NCBI RefSeq assembly: GCF_002994745.2
Contig: NC_037091.1
Coordinates: 27,844,289 to 27,908,288 of the forward strand
From: Rosa chinensis
Lineage: Eukaryota; Streptophyta; Magnoliopsida; Rosales; Rosaceae
Length of the DNA stretch: 64,000 bases
Direction: 5' to 3'
Each line of letters starts with the position of its first letter. Position 1 is the first letter of the stretch. This document shows positions 1-9,441 of the stretch, piece by piece. Below the pieces are notes generated by a model. The model saw only the letters and a program-made list of their open reading frames with translations, was not told where the DNA came from and did not search any database. A program made the position numbers and the translations under genes.

Positions 1-1860
1 GTGTCATTGGATATCCATTTGCGTGAAATTGTTGAACTTGGGATCAAGAAATAGTCGTAGTGACGCCACGGGGTGTCCATAGTAATTCAAGTGGAAGTGC
101 TAGCTAGGTGATGTGGTTATGATCTTAATTTAAAATCTTTGAGTTCTGGCGAAGGTTTGGTAGTATTTTTCTTTGCGGGGCGACGATAGTCAACAAGTTT
201 CGGTTTATGGTAGCATTCAATGATGGGTTTCTCGATAAGTCTTTCGGGGTACTTTACGTTCACGTAACATGATGCGCTTTTGCTTACTTATCGAACCATT
301 TACAGGTTGCTTCAAACATAAGGTTTTTCAGTCACGAATGGAGGTAAACCTTTCTTTTGGGAGGATTGAGTTTGGCGGGGTTGCTATGGAATCGATCAAA
401 TTATTATGACTGGCATGATTTCAGTTTGAGAATCGTTCATTTCAAGTATTGAGTTTCTAATCTAGTTGGTCAACTCTTGGATCAGATTTGGAGCATCTAC
501 TGGTGTTGTTGGAGACATCGTAGTCCATTAAAGGAGTTGGTACATACAAGGTTTGGAAAATTTCCGCAATGTCGTATCTGTAATGAAATTGTCATAAGGT
601 TTTGTCAGACGGTTGGTTGGAGATGTTTCTACTTGAGGCTGGTGGAGTAGTTATAAGAGAGAGTCTTCCTAACTGAATAAGAAAGCTATTTTATTTTGGA
701 TTGATCAAAATTCGAGTCTAGCATCTAGCAATTCAGATTGTGGTGCTCTCGGTAGTGAGAATTACCTGGGTATATGAATTAAGAATATCATTTGGGGCAA
801 TAGAGATCAACGAGAACGATATGGATTCAACCAGATATCAGATCTATGACTATTAAAGAATTGTAGCGCTAAGAACAACTTGAGTGTGATGCATCTTCTT
901 TCGGACTTGAGTCGTCGAGCTGGAGTAGAGTTAATAGTTATAATTTTTTTGCTTGCACCAGATTTCTGAAGACGTGGTACATGATATGGCAGTTAAGTGA
1001 GTACTAACTTGTGAGAAATAGTAGCAGTTTTGATTGGAGACATTGGTGATTAGTAAATCTCTTGAGACACCTTTGATTTAGAACATTTTTTCACATTATG
1101 ATATTTATAAAAGTATTCGAGTGAGGTGTTATATGTGTGGCTAGCAAGGTAGCTATCAAATGAGTTTTCCTAATCGACTCGGAATGTCATCTCAAGGCCG
1201 GACCAATGATTTTAGTCAGGTATCAGAGTAGCACAGCGGAAGTGTATTGACCCCATAACCTACTTGATTAAGAACTTATAGGTTCGTTCGAGTTGACCTT
1301 TGTATGTTTGACAACTATGGGATCTTTATGTGAACGACCATCGATTAGGAATTTAAGCACAAACAACCAAGGAAGGAAGTGCTGTGTTGTGGTAGCTAAG
1401 GAAGTTATTTGTCTTGGAATTGCCGATTAGCAATGACCCTCTTGCGATTATCATAATATTGTTGGTGACCGGGTTGAATCTTCACCAAACGACTTTTATG
1501 AAAAGTTACGAATGCTATAATTTTAACAGAGTGGTTGGTGACGTCAATACCATGTGTTATCTGGGCTAACCATTGAATTGAATTTTCTTTTACACCGGAC
1601 TTCATGTGCTTGCAAGTTTATGGTGCAACATGGTTCAGCTAGTCAAGTGATTTGACTTTAGACGTTGATAATTTTGGATTATGAGCATGTTTTCCTTGCT
1701 TTTGTAGTGGGGATCATCAGAGTTTTGTTGGTTGTTGATTTGAGGTTACGAAAAGGAAAGCTTAATCTAAGGAAGAGTTTGATAAGTTTTGAGATTGTGG
1801 TATTAATCAATTGGTGTGCCTTTTCTAACCGGCATGAAATTTCGAGGGCGAAATTTTTAT
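1..1860 (+). mobile_element. 3' internal part of a non-coding gypsy-derived element (LARD-like)
   Basis: No long open frame is visible; all frames are short and broken. The stretch ends in a polypurine tract and an LTR start at 1874, so it is the 3' part of an internal domain. Positions 1-168 are nearly identical to 21719-21885, and about 1220-1360 resembles about 8280-8420 inside the complete element at 3263-12274. It therefore belongs to one family whose long internal domain is non-coding but conserved in sequence. I infer a large retrotransposon derivative (LARD) moved by proteins of another element. A decayed autonomous copy is the alternative, but the same non-coding content in a young copy argues against that. 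Confidence 0.75.
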
Positions 1861-1873
1861 AAGGAGGGGAGAA
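1837..1873 (+). promoter_or_regulatory. Pre-PPT hairpin and polypurine tract
   Basis: AAATTTCG (1837-1844) and CGAAATTT (1849-1856) form an 8-bp stem around loop AGGG. The purine tract AAGGAGGGGAGAA (1861-1873) lies directly before the LTR start TGTAACATCCCG. The PPT primes plus-strand DNA synthesis in LTR elements. Confidence 0.8.
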
Positions 1874-3262
1874 TGTAACATCCCGTATCTTAATTTATCC
1901 GTTTACTAGTCATTTGGACGGTAAACGACAACTATTTTCACTTTTACTATCGTTTTGGTACTTTTAGTGGCCATAAAAGTTGACTTTTTGTTCGGATCAA
2001 AATTTGAGAAAATTTCCTTCATGAAAGTTGTAGAGGACGTTAAACCGAGCGCGTGCATATGTGGTACGTAAAAATCGGAGTTCGTATGTGAAAGTTATAA
2101 GTGAAAAGGTGAATTTACTGTTCATGGTAACTCTCTATATATAAGGAAACTTACCGAGGTAAGTTCCCATTTTCAGAACTTACCCTGACCCTCTCTCTCT
2201 CCTCTCCCTCTTCCCCCGCGTCGCCCTCTCTTTTTCTTTTTCGGATTTCTTCACCGTCCGGCGTCCGATTGATGTGATTCCAGTTGTCCTTGGACCGTCT
2301 CTTCCTCCTCTATATGATGGTATCAGTGGGTATCGGTGATTTGGCCGGAAAACCCCGAATTTATGCAATCATTGTTACTGTAGCAATTTGCTTCTCCGGT
2401 GAAATTCTCCAGTTTTCGGCTATCTCCGGCGGGAAAATTGGTTCTATTAGGAGCGCCTCGAGTCACTGATCATATTCCCTCAAGACTTCTAGTTGAAATT
2501 TCCACGTTTGGAAGGTGAATTTGAAGGATTTCCAAATTGGTGGGTTTGGAGATTTCCGGGTTTGTGTTCATCAGAAAAATTGGAGTACTTCAAGGTATTT
2601 TCTCACTTGGTCACAGTTATGAAAAATGGTTAGAATGTTGAGATGATTATGTGGTTGAAATTTGGTGGCCGGAGGAGGAGTTAGCCGCGCATGAACAGTG
2701 TCATGCGTGAACCGTGCGGTGCGTGAACAGTGGTGGTGTTTAAACAATAATTTAAATTCTATTTTTTTTAGCCCATTAAATCCTATAAATTGTGTAGAGC
2801 TTGTATGTGAAGTTTGGTAATTTTTGGGGAAACTTGGAATTAATTATGAATTTTTGAAGTTTAGGGTTTCGATTATCAAATTACGAGAATCCGACCGTCG
2901 GATATCTCTCGGTTTTTCCTTGGAACCTTTAAATTAACGAATTGGTATTAGTGGTATAATTTGGGCTGAATCCGAGAAGAATTGGGGAGATGATTTATGA
3001 GGATTCGATTTTGAGAATCGTATTTAATTAGAATAGTTATTCACAGAATATATTTATGTACAGGGCGTCGTACCGAGCTATTGCTCGATGACGGAACTCG
3101 AATGCATGATCGTCGGAATAGTACTGTGAGTGGACTTTTGTTTTTAAATAATGATGCATGCATTTATTTCTTAAAGTAATGCTCTAGTTATTTATTATAT
3201 TACATTTTGAGCATATAATTGTTTTCGGATTCCTGATTTTGATTTATCACGAGGAATTACTT
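1874..3262 (+). repeat. Older LARD LTR, left segment (split by the insertion at 3263)
   Basis: Begins TGTAACATCCCG right after the PPT. It carries the conserved U3 block seen in the other chromovirus-type LTRs of the window (W-box-like TTGACT near 1980, then a GAAAGTTGTAGAGG motif), a TATA box at 2136-2144 and a CT-rich stretch after it. The LTR resumes at 12280 and ends at 13680, about 2.79 kb in total. The donor-like GTGAGTGGAC lies at 3126-3135. The left part ends in TACTT, the duplicated target of the inserted element. The internal domain before it and the PBS after 13680 make this the middle LTR of a tandem. Confidence 0.85.
2136..2144 (+). promoter_or_regulatory. LTR TATA box
   Basis: TATATATAA lies about 260 bp into the LTR and is followed about 50 nt later by a long CT-rich tract (about 2190-2240), as in plant LTR promoters. 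Transcription would start near 2170, leaving most of the LTR downstream of the start. Confidence 0.6.
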
Positions 3263-3523
3263 TGTAACGTCCCGAACCTAAATTTACCAGTTTACAAGTC
3301 TTTCGATGGGTAAACGACATTTACATTTACTTTTTGGCTCCGTTTCGACATTTTAGGGGGCCCTAAAAGTTGACTTTTTGTTCGGGTCAAAATTTGAGAA
3401 AATTTCCTTCATGAAAGTTGTAGAGGACGTTAAACCGAGCGCGTGCATATGTGGTACGTAAAAATCGGAGTTCGTATGCGAAAGTTATAAGCGAAATAAG
3501 AAAGTTACTGTTTATGGTAGATT

Positions 3524-3530
3524 TATATAA
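3524..3530 (+). promoter_or_regulatory. LTR TATA box
   Basis: TATATAA, repeated at 9703-9709 in the 3' LTR, lies about 30-40 bp before the CT-rich leader. It implies a short U3 of about 290 bp and a transcript containing the hairpin array. Confidence 0.6.
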
Positions 3531-4507
3531 ATTTGAAAAGTTACTGTGGCCGGGTAACTTTTCTTTCTTTTCTCTCTCCTTCCCCCCGTGCTCTCTCAGT
3601 CTCTCTTCTGCAACTCTTCTGCAACTCTCTCTTTCTCTCTTCTGCAACCTCCTCTTTCACCACCTCTAGACCACCAAAAAGCGTCAAATCGGTGGCTACG
3701 GACTCGTCTTGACCTCCTCTTGGCCCCTACGGTGGTTGCTCACTGCGGCTTGGCCGGAAAACGACGTATTGGGTCCTTGAAGTTTACTGTAGCAGGTGAC
3801 CGTTGACCCGAATTCCGGCCACCTCCGGCGACAAAGCCAGGCTTTTTAGAAGCGTCTTGAGGCGTACTTGAAGCTCCCCAAATATCTTGAAGCGATTTGC
3901 AGCGTGGAGGAAGAAAGCATAATTAGAAAATTTTACTCTACTTCGGTTTGCTTAATTGTTCGGCCACTTCAAGGTATTTTCTGACTTTGTCACAGTTGAG
4001 AAAGTTATTGGAAATGTTGATATGATGCTGTGGATGAAATTTGGTGGCCGGAGGAGGAGTTGGCCGCCGCATGAACAGTGTCATCGCATGAATAGTGCGA
4101 TTGTGAATAGTGCGGTGTATGAACAGTGATTTATATTATGTTTTTTATTAGCTAGTTAAATCCTATAATTTTGGTAGAAGTTGAATATGTGAATTTGGTT
4201 GGAATTGGAGAAGTTTTTAATTGATTATGAATTTTTGAAGTTTAGGGTTTCGATTATCGAATTACGAGAATCCGACCGTCGGATATCTCTCGGTTCTGTC
4301 TTGGAACCTTTAAATTAACGAATTGGTATTAGTGGTATAATTTGGGTTGCATCCAAGGAGAAGTGGAGATGTAATTATGAGGAATTGATTTTAGGAATCG
4401 TATTAATTTGTCGAATAACTATTCACGGAATATAATTGTGTACAGGGCGATGTACCGAGCTATTGCTCGACGAAGGAACTCGTATGCATGATCGCCTAAA
4501 TAGTACT

Positions 4508-5713
4508 GTGAGTGGACATTTGTTTTTAAATTAATTCCGCATGCAGTATTATTATTATTTTCTTCCAAATGAGATTTAATTATGTTTTGAATATTTGAGA
4601 TTTAGTTTATCGAGATTTATTTATGGATTACGAGATTAGTATTGAAATTCCTTCCCGAGGGCTTTTAGTAGATTTTTTGAGATAGTCATTCATGAGTTAT
4701 TGAGTTGGGAAATGATTTTCGGGAAGTGAATGATTCAGAAAAATATTATGAGAATTATTGTTTTCGAATATCAGTTTTTATGAAAATATACGAGTGCGAG
4801 GGATTTAGCAAATATTTGAGCATGATTGATTTATCGAGATTTATTGGGTTTTGAATTCCGCACTTATCAGACTTGGGTTAGATGGAGTTTTCTTTCCGAA
4901 AGCAATTATTGAATTATAGAGCATGTGATTATGCTTTCGAGGATTTATTGAGATATCGAGGATTGAGTTAGTGAGTTATTACTGAGTTATGCTTTCGATG
5001 AATTAGTATTGATTTATTGAGGTAATATCAAGTTTCTTTCCGAAAGCAAGTGATTGAAAGAGGTTATTTTCAGTTCTTGAGGAGGCTATTCAGTTTATTA
5101 AGGAGGCCAGTTTTGGCGCATGCGTACAGTATCTAGTCGGCAGTCCCCTCTAGGTAATAGTTTGGTCGGCAGTCCCCTCCAGACTATATCCCGGTCGGCA
5201 GTCCCCTTCGGTGAGTCATCTAGTCGGCAGTCCCCTCCAGATGATAAGAGGTAGTTAGTCGGCAGTCCCGTCTACTACCTGTGGTTAGTCGGCAGTCCCG
5301 TCTACTACATGTGGCTAGTTGGCAGTCCCATCTATCCACCGCCTCCTATTCCGGTTGGCAGTCCCTTCCGATGCGTCATCTGAGTGGCAGTCCCTCCTAG
5401 ATGGCATGAGATGACTAGACAGCAGTCCTTTCTAGTCATCAAACGAGCCTCATGAAAAGGATGTTTTTATAAGGATTGAGGATGAGATTTTAAGAGATTT
5501 CAAGATATTCTTGTTACGTGATGGAGATTTCAGTAAAGAAGATGATTAAGAGTGTTTTCAAGATTTGTACTGCATGCGAGATTTTAGAGAATAACTTGGG
5601 AAAGCATTAAGTTTTACTTATTCATTTGAAATCACTAATTTTTCGTCCACTCACTCTAACGGATTTTAAATGTTTTCCCCTGGGCCCTTCGGTTTTAAAT
5701 GCCCAGTTTGCAG
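4508..5713 (+). other. Putative LTR leader intron
   Basis: Donor-like GTGAGT at 4508. Branch-like CTAAC at 5656-5660, then a pyrimidine-rich stretch and TTTGCAG before G at 5713. The body is AT-rich and contains the whole hairpin array. The same order occurs in the 3' LTR (10687 to 11892) and in related LTRs at 3126/13313, 28163/29121 and 53758/55068. The donor segment GTGAGTGGAC is the exact reverse complement of GTCCACTCAC (5645-5654), just before the branch-like site. Splicing is inferred; no transcript data are available. Confidence 0.5.
5130..5440 (+). repeat. Array of ten hairpins with constant loop and covarying stems
   Basis: Ten units each hold a loop close to TCGGCAGTCCCCT, mostly 13 nt, flanked by complementary arms that differ between units. 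Examples: unit 2 arms ATAGTTTGG (5157-5165) and CCAGACTAT (5179-5187); unit 5 GGTAG-TTAG and CTACTACC with one bulge; unit 7 GTGGCTAG and CTATCCAC with one mismatch; unit 10 GATGACTAG (5410-5418) and CTAGTCATC (5432-5440), a perfect 9 bp. Units 3 and 8 are weak (3-4 bp). The repeat unit is thus the loop, while the stems vary by paired changes. The array lies inside the putative LTR intron. Confidence 0.85.
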
Positions 5714-6097
5714 GCCAGTTTAGCTTGAGGTCGAGCGTACTTGGGGTTGAGGCATAGCTGTCATAGCTTCCGCATTATAAAAGCATCGGTCATTTATCTT
5801 GCTTTATATTCTCTTGTTCGCCTGTATATTAAATTGCTCTGATAACCTATGAGATTAATATTCTTAAATTCAGAATTGTTTATGAAATGAGATATGTGAG
5901 ATGTTGTGATATAGGGAGCAGGGTGGCTCCAGGAGAATAAGGATGGATGATTTAGAAGTGTTGATGTTTTTCTACAGGTTTTGGGTTGTCCATTTTTAGG
6001 GGAAGTTCTGTCAAATTTTTGGTAGAATTTCTTTTAAAGTGGGCCCCGCAGGGCCTCTTCGGATTTCAGGGTGAAAACCGGGGTGGGTCCTGTCAGT

Positions 6098-6110
6098 TGG
6101 TATCAAAGCA
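6098..6110 (+). other. Primer-binding site (initiator Met tRNA type)
   Basis: TGGTATCAAAGCA begins two bases after the LTR end. It matches the usual plant TGGTATCAGAGC PBS with one change (G to A). Minus-strand DNA synthesis starts here. Confidence 0.85.
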
Positions 6111-6186
6111 CTAGGTTGTAAGATTCTGTAGACTTGTTTCGATCTGGTTACCTTATATGCTTGATGTTACTCAGTACCTCCCGAGT

Positions 6187-6214
6187 GATGGCCCGACTGC
6201 AGCGGTTCCCCATC
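6187..6214 (+). promoter_or_regulatory. Leader hairpin with palindromic loop (dimerisation-signal-like)
   Basis: Outer stem GATGG (6187-6191) with CCATC (6210-6214), inner stem CCG (6193-6195) with CGG (6203-6205), and a seven-base loop containing the self-complementary CTGCAG (6197-6202). It lies about 90 nt after the PBS start. The same design occurs at 13772, 29650 and 55454; at 29650 the palindrome is CCGCGG. Retroviral dimer initiation sites have this form. Function here is inferred. Confidence 0.5.
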
Positions 6215-6253
6215 GTTTACTCTTCGGTGCTGAAGTATTCATCAAGTATGTAA
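6188..6253 (+). other. Conserved upstream ORF, 21 codons
   Basis: An ATG in the leader opens a frame starting MARLQRFPIV and stopping at TAA (6251-6253). The same 21-codon length recurs at 13773-13838 and 29651-29716 (MARPRRIPIV start); at 55455 the frame stops after nine codons. It precedes the gag start. It could be a regulatory uORF or a by-product of the conserved hairpin it overlaps. Confidence 0.35.
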
Positions 6254-9200
6254 GGTACGTGGTTAGTTGATTTTCCTTCAGGTGCTATGCCTCTTATACG
6301 CCGACCTCATAGGGATCTGTCTGCATATCAGATTGTTTAAGTGTCTTGCACCTTTTCATGGTGATGGTGATGTTAGATTACCTTACAGGGTTGAGTTATG
6401 CTATGAAATGTGATCCGAGGGAATGTGGTGGTTATCTCTCCCTCGATGCCAACAAATTTGTTGGGGTAAGGTTTAAGGTGCAAGACTGGAGTTCGATTTC
6501 GTGTTTGATTGTTAGAGTTGAGTGGGCATAGATTTGGGTTGTCTCAGTTTGCTATAAATTGCTTTAGAATCAGAATTGTTGATGGAAATGGAACTAGTAA
6601 TATTAGTGGTTCTGACGTTGAACCAAGTTTCAGGAGATGTGTTACGTGATGTGATATGGCATGTATGTGACATTTGTGATATCATTGATAGTTGTTGGAG
6701 ATTACTTGGAAATCATGACTGGTTATCTTGGCTCTTTGACCTAACCATGATATTTGGATTTTGTTTTGTTCGGATTGGAAAAAATTGATTTTTGATACAT
6801 TGACTTATAATTGATCCTTTTGAAGTTGTGGATCGTATTGAGTAAGGAGATAGACAGAATTTAAGTTTGATATAGTTTTATGTTTGAAACTTGAGTATTT
6901 AGTTGGACGCATAGAGCTTTACAGTCGAGTTATGATCTTTGCCAGTATTTAATTGAGAAGATGAGAAACAACTTTTGTATATGAGATTGTATCGATTTGT
7001 GTACTTAATTAGTTATCCGTTTTTGGCTTAAATGGTTGTACCTAAAATTGGAGAATAGCGGTAGTGATTTCGTTGGATATTTATAATGGTGCAAGTGGAA
7101 TTACTTGTGATACAGAGTATGATTTGAGTTATAAATTGTGGAACCTTGAAGGTTAATTGTGATAGACTCTTGGTGAAGTTTTTGTTAGACAGTTAGATTG
7201 TGATATTGTAAGAGTGGTTAGTGGAATAACTTTGAGGAAATAAGTTTCTCAGTTGGCTTCGGAAATATTTCAGATTAAGGTTTGACCAGAATTCTTATTA
7301 TATGTGGGTCAAACGTAATGCGGTTTGTCTTTGCAGTGACGTATTTCAACGGTGATTTAATTGTGGAGTTGGATCGCCAGGTGGTTGGATTAATTTCAGA
7401 TCTAGGTACCGCTTGGTGTGATACGAGATGTTGGACGAGTGTCTATTTTTCATCAAGGTTGTTGTTCGAGGAAAGACTCTGTGAACGGTGTATTGTTATC
7501 TAGGAAAATTGGTTGTTGCTTGAGTTAAATACATATACTAACAGATTGCTTTGAAGGAATTAAGTGAATTTTACTACCTTGGTACCGTTACTGGTGGTAA
7601 TGGGTTAAACAGTTTGAAATTTAGTTTTCACTTTGATCGATCTTTCTACCGTATGGTGACCCTTGGTTGGAGAAGTATAGAAAGCTGTTGGTACGATTGA
7701 TCTTCGGTCACCATCACGGGTTTATAAGTACGATGACTTGGCAAAATGTTGGAGTTGAGTTTGGAAATTATTTGTTTGGACTTGAGTTTTATCAAGGGTT
7801 TCAACTGACACTTGAAGTACTAGATTGTTGAGCGACTATGATTGAGTTGTGTTGTTGGATTTATGCTTAGCGAGATGAGGTTTGGGAAATTTTGGTGCAA
7901 TCTTAGTTAGCGCAGATTAGTTTTTGGAATTGCTGTTGTAGCTGAAATATAATTGAATAAGTGTTGTTAGAGGGCGGATCTCCAGCTACTTCATCCTCAG
8001 TTTAGCGATGACAGTATCGTTTGGGGATATCGGCTTTGAGCCATGCAAGGAGAGTTGGCTATACTCAAATACTTGCAAGATTGACGTTGATTATTGGAAT
8101 ATTATGGTTTGGAAACGCGGAGAAGAAAGAATTGACTACTTTGCTAGCAGTCTGGTACAGAAATTTTGAACATGAACAGGTATGCGAAATGTGTCGCTTT
8201 ATGGCCAGCAGGATATGTATCTAGAAGTTTCTCTAGTTGACTTAGTTGTCATCTCAAAGCTTTGATCAATGTTTAGTTGGGTATCAAAGTAGCGCAAAGG
8301 AAGTGTAGTGACCCTATAACCTTCATGATTAAGAACTTATAGGTTGGTTCGAGGCTACTCTTTGATATGCTTGACAACTGTGGGACCTCTACGTGCACGA
8401 CATTCGATCAAAAATCCAAGCACAAATAGACAAAGAGGAAGTGTGGTTTTTGTGGTTGCTAAGGAAATTGGTTGTTTCAGACATGTGGGTTATCAGTGAA
8501 CATCTTGTGGTGTTTTATTAACTGTTGGACTTTTCCTAAACCCGTGTACGAATTGAAATTGTTTTAAGTATGGGTAAATGTATTATCATGTTGTTGGTAA
8601 ACAAAGTGGATCTTCACTGTACGAGTTATATGAAAAAGAGTATGAATGCTACTATTCAAACTGAATAGTTTGTGATATTGATACCATGAGTCATCTGAAC
8701 TATTATTTAACCTAAATTTCTTGACGTCGAAGTTGTGTACTTGTGAGTATGTACTACTACATAGTTAGGTAAGACAAGGGTATCCAACTTGGAACATTGA
8801 TACATTTGGGGTTCTAAGTATATGTTTTTGGTTGCTTGTGTAATCGAGATTGTCGAGATTATCAGCTACTCCAGTCGTTGACTTAAGATTGCAAAGGGAA
8901 AACTAAATCCAAAGAAGATTTGATTTTCGTTATGCAGTTTCAAGGTGTGGTTCGTTCAAGTAACCGACCTTGATTTAGCCTTGAGTCTTTATTCTGAGAA
9001 TTTTAGTAGGTGTTTCTGCTCACATAGTTGAACCACTTACAGGTTGCTTCAAACATAATGGTTTGACGATATTCTCCCTTAGTTGTTAAGGACGGTCAGT
9101 AATGAGTGGAAGTAAATCTATCTATTAAGACACTGAATTTAGTAAGAACGCTGTGAGAATTATTCAGATCGCAATAATTGGCTAGATTTCAACTAGAGAA

Positions 9201-9404
9201 TTGTTTCTTATAAGGGTTGATCTCCATGTTCTAATTGGTCAAGTTTTGGATCAGTTTTGAAGGTAATTTCTACATGATTTGAGCAGACTTGCACATCTTT
9301 TCTGTGCATTATCATCGCCACAGCCGTACGATTGATGTGCTATTCATCTTCGTGACTGTTTACTATGGATTGGCGTGTGCACCCATCTCTACTTCAACAG
9401 TATG
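6254..9404 (+). other. Non-coding internal domain of the LARD
   Basis: The first part keeps a gag-like start (ATGCCTCTTATACGCCG near 6285). After it no frame exceeds about 75 codons, and no gag, protease, RT or integrase motif is readable on either strand. Large parts align by eye with 13839-14610, 21468-21885 and 1-1836. Retained similarity without coding capacity is what defines a LARD. Confidence 0.8.
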
Positions 9405-9441
9405 GAATTTCGAGGACGAAATTTTTATAAGGTGGGGAGAT
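9405..9441 (+). promoter_or_regulatory. Pre-PPT hairpin and polypurine tract
   Basis: AATTTCG (9406-9412), loop AGGA, CGAAATT (9417-9423), extendable by a G-T pair. The purine tract AAGGTGGGGAGA (9429-9440) precedes the 3' LTR at 9442. Confidence 0.8.

Larger units (their letters stand above)
3263..6095 (+). repeat. LARD 5' LTR
   Basis: Starts TGTAACGTCCCG and ends CCTGTCA, followed two bases later by the PBS. In order it holds the conserved U3 block (about 3364-3490), a TATA box, a CT-rich leader (about 3560-3665), a GC-rich stretch, the donor-like GTGAGTGGAC (4508), an AT-rich stretch with many GAGATTT-like words (4560-5100), the hairpin array (5130-5440), the GTCCACTCAC / CTAAC block (5645-5660), a polypyrimidine and CAG site (5713), and the conserved 3' end. 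Short ORFs inside it repeat exactly at +6179 and are not credible genes. Confidence 0.93.

Noticed and set aside
3387..3806. 72-86 codon frames with Ser/Leu-rich or Arg/Glu-rich sequence
   Set aside because: Translation of the CT-rich LTR leader; identical copies at +6179.
5130..5440. CRISPR-like pattern of short repeats with unique spacers
   Set aside because: Nuclear plant LTR, units of uneven length, and the spacers are the complementary arms of hairpins. Present in both LTRs of a retroelement.
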